DNA of 6,373 nt from contig JASIBM010000658.1 of the NCBI GenBank assembly GCA_030045175.1, positions 1 through 6,373 on the forward strand, read 5' to 3'. Every line of letters starts with the position of its first letter. Positions within the stretch are counted from its first letter, which is position 1. The notes beneath the pieces are model-generated. The model saw nothing but the letters and a program-made list of their open reading frames with translations, was not told where the DNA came from and did not search any database. This document shows, piece after piece, positions 5,258 to 6,373 of the stretch. The DNA is from Streptosporangiaceae bacterium. GTDB lineage: Bacteria; Actinomycetota; Actinomycetes; Streptosporangiales; Streptosporangiaceae. The translations under genes and the position numbers were made by a program.

Positions 5258-6034
5258 ATGAAGACGATTATGAGCGTGCGAGTCGAGCGATCAGGGCCGG
5301 TCACGACCGTCGTGCTGGACCGGCCTGAGGCGCGGAACGCCGTGGACGGGCCGACCGCCGCGGCGCTTGCGGATGCTTTCAAGGCCTTTGACGCGGACCA
5401 GGATGCGGCCGTCGCCGTGCTTTATGGTGCGGGCGGGACGTTCTGCGCCGGAGCCGACCTGCGCGCGGTGGGGACCGCGGCCGGAAACCGGGTGGCCGCC
5501 GACGGGGACGGGCCGATGGGGCCGACCAGGATGACCTTGTCCAAGCCGGTGATCGCGGCCGTCGCCGGGCACGCGGTCGCGGGCGGGCTCGAGCTCGCGC
5601 TCTGGTGCGACCTGCGGGTCGCCGAGCAAGACGCCGTCTTCGGCGTGTTCTGCCGCCGCTGGGGCGTGCCGCTGATCGACGGCGGCACGGTCAGGCTGCC
5701 GCGCCTGATCGGACTCGGCCGGGCAATGGACCTGATACTGACCGGCCGCGCCGTGCATGCGGACGAGGCTCTCGCGATCGGCCTGGTCAACCGCGTGGTG
5801 CCGACCGGCGGCGCGCGGGAGGCGGCCGAGCTGCTGGCCGCCGAGCTCGCCGCGCTGCCACAGACGTGCCTAAGGCAAGACCGGCTGTCTGCGATTGAGT
5901 CCGTCGGACTCGACCACGCCGAGGCGATGACCGGGGAGTTCGCCCACGGCCTGGTCAGCCTCGCCGACCCCGGGCTTATCTCCCAGGTTTCCAGGTTCGT
6001 CGGCGGCGCCGGCCGCGGCGGCGCGCCAGCTTGA
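5258..6034 (+). CDS. Crotonase / enoyl-CoA hydratase family protein
   Basis: This 258-residue protein has the crotonase fold throughout: VTTVVLDRPEARNAV near 15-29, the first oxyanion-hole segment GAGGTFCAGADLRAV at 57-71, and the second, AVAGHAVAGGLELALWCDLRVA, at about 101-122. It then has GGTVRLPRLIG, followed by LTGRAVHADEALAIGLVNRVVP. The family binds acyl-CoA thioesters and stabilises an enolate; members hydrate, isomerise, hydrolyse or decarboxylate. The first catalytic Glu of mitochondrial hydratase is conserved (Glu112 in GGLELAL). The second falls in FGVFC, where Cys132 stands in place of Glu, so classical hydration is uncertain. This FGVFCRRWGVPL variant recurs, from memory, in a large bacterial subgroup. 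The start is ambiguous: ATG 5258 has only GAG seven bases upstream, and ATG 5270 (MSVRVERSG) is a good alternative giving 254 residues. It is divergent from the lipoprotein gene and convergent with the last gene. Confidence 0.92.
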   Translation: MKTIMSVRVERSGPVTTVVLDRPEARNAVDGPTAAALADAFKAFDADQDAAVAVLYGAGGTFCAGADLRAVGTAAGNRVAADGDGPMGPTRMTLSKPVIAAVAGHAVAGGLELALWCDLRVAEQDAVFGVFCRRWGVPLIDGGTVRLPRLIGLGRAMDLILTGRAVHADEALAIGLVNRVVPTGGAREAAELLAAELAALPQTCLRQDRLSAIESVGLDHAEAMTGEFAHGLVSLADPGLISQVSRFVGGAGRGGAPA

Positions 6035-6056
6035 TCAGGCACGATCCGCGTTCATG

Positions 6057-6373
6057 TTAGAAGCCAGCCGCGGTGCATCCGCTCTGGCCGAGGAATGTGA
6101 TGCCGGAGTCCCAGACGTACTCGAACCCCGCTTCGTGGCCGTGGTAGTTACCGCAGGCGGCCATGCCGTGGTTGTTGGCCACCAGCTTCCCGTTGAGCGT
6201 TACGCCCTTGACAGTGATCGTGACGGCACCGGCCAGGGAGAAAGTGCTAGCGGTGAAGGAGCCTTTCAGGCTGCCGGTGGCGCTGGCCTTGCCGGCAGAT
6301 ACGGTCGCGGTAAGGACGATCGTGGTGGCTTTGTCGTCGCCGGGCACCGTGATGTCAACGGTTCCATTGACCA
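6057..6373 (-). CDS. 3' part of a probable secreted protein, truncated by the window edge
   Basis: The minus-strand frame ends at TAA (6057-6059) and stays open to the right edge, giving the last 104 residues of a longer protein. An internal GTG at 6347 could be read as a start, but the frame continues upstream (VNGTVDIT before it) with no stop, so the gene most likely begins outside. The sequence is rich in Thr, Ser, Ala, Gly and Val with alternating hydrophobic residues (TIVLTATVSAGKASATGSLKGS, then AVTITVKGVTLNGKLV), typical of an extracellular beta-sandwich. The C-terminal part has two cysteines (AACGNYHGHEAGF and QSGCTAAGF) that could form a disulfide. I do not recognise the family. The stop is only 22 bases from the convergent crotonase stop. 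Confidence 0.65.
   Translation of the reverse strand, partial: VNGTVDITVPGDDKATTIVLTATVSAGKASATGSLKGSFTASTFSLAGAVTITVKGVTLNGKLVANNHGMAACGNYHGHEAGFEYVWDSGITFLGQSGCTAAGF

Noticed and set aside
6006..6024. GCGCCG/CGGCGC hairpin as terminator of the crotonase gene
   Set aside because: It lies inside the coding sequence for the Gly/Arg/Ala-rich C-terminus, where such repeats are expected from codon content, and it has no T-tract. Only very weak support as a terminator.

Overview
The window is high-GC DNA with actinobacterial character. It shows GC-rich codon third positions, a KorA with the gamma and alpha domains fused followed by an overlapping korB, a lipobox lipoprotein, and hairpins without U-tracts at gene ends. 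It looks like chromosomal housekeeping and metabolic territory of an actinomycete (perhaps Streptosporangiales or a relative; genus not resolvable by eye). I see no phage, IS, CRISPR or plasmid functions.

Layout. Bases 1-323 hold no gene I can defend. A minus-strand tRNA-Tyr(GTA) with a long variable arm and an encoded CCA lies at 324-408, with a plausible sigma70-type promoter at 439-467. A perfect 8-bp dyad (478-503) separates it from a plus-strand predicted phosphoribosyltransferase of the COG1926 type (583-1230). After a 229-bp gap comes korA-korB (1460-4412), with an 8-base gene overlap. These encode a two-subunit, thiamine-diphosphate and [4Fe-4S] dependent 2-oxoacid:ferredoxin oxidoreductase, most likely 2-oxoglutarate:ferredoxin oxidoreductase. 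The Shine-Dalgarno of korA is itself one arm of a short perfect hairpin.

korB converges on a minus-strand secreted lipoprotein gene (4458-5141), with a strong 8-bp hairpin at the junction. The lipoprotein gene diverges from a crotonase-family gene (5258-6034). Their shared 116-bp intergenic region is AT-richer than its surroundings and carries three phased 9-bp repeats and a perfect AGTACA-N7-TGTACT inverted repeat, both of which look like regulator binding sites. The crotonase gene converges on the 3' part of another minus-strand gene, probably a secreted protein, that runs off the right edge.

Functionally, KorAB oxidatively decarboxylates a 2-oxoacid to an acyl-CoA and reduces ferredoxin. 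The crotonase acts on acyl-CoA thioesters, so both touch CoA-ester metabolism, but they are not in one operon. I see no clearly new multi-gene system. The observations most worth checking are regulatory (the korA SD hairpin and the divergent intergenic operators) and the crotonase lacking one of the two canonical catalytic glutamates.
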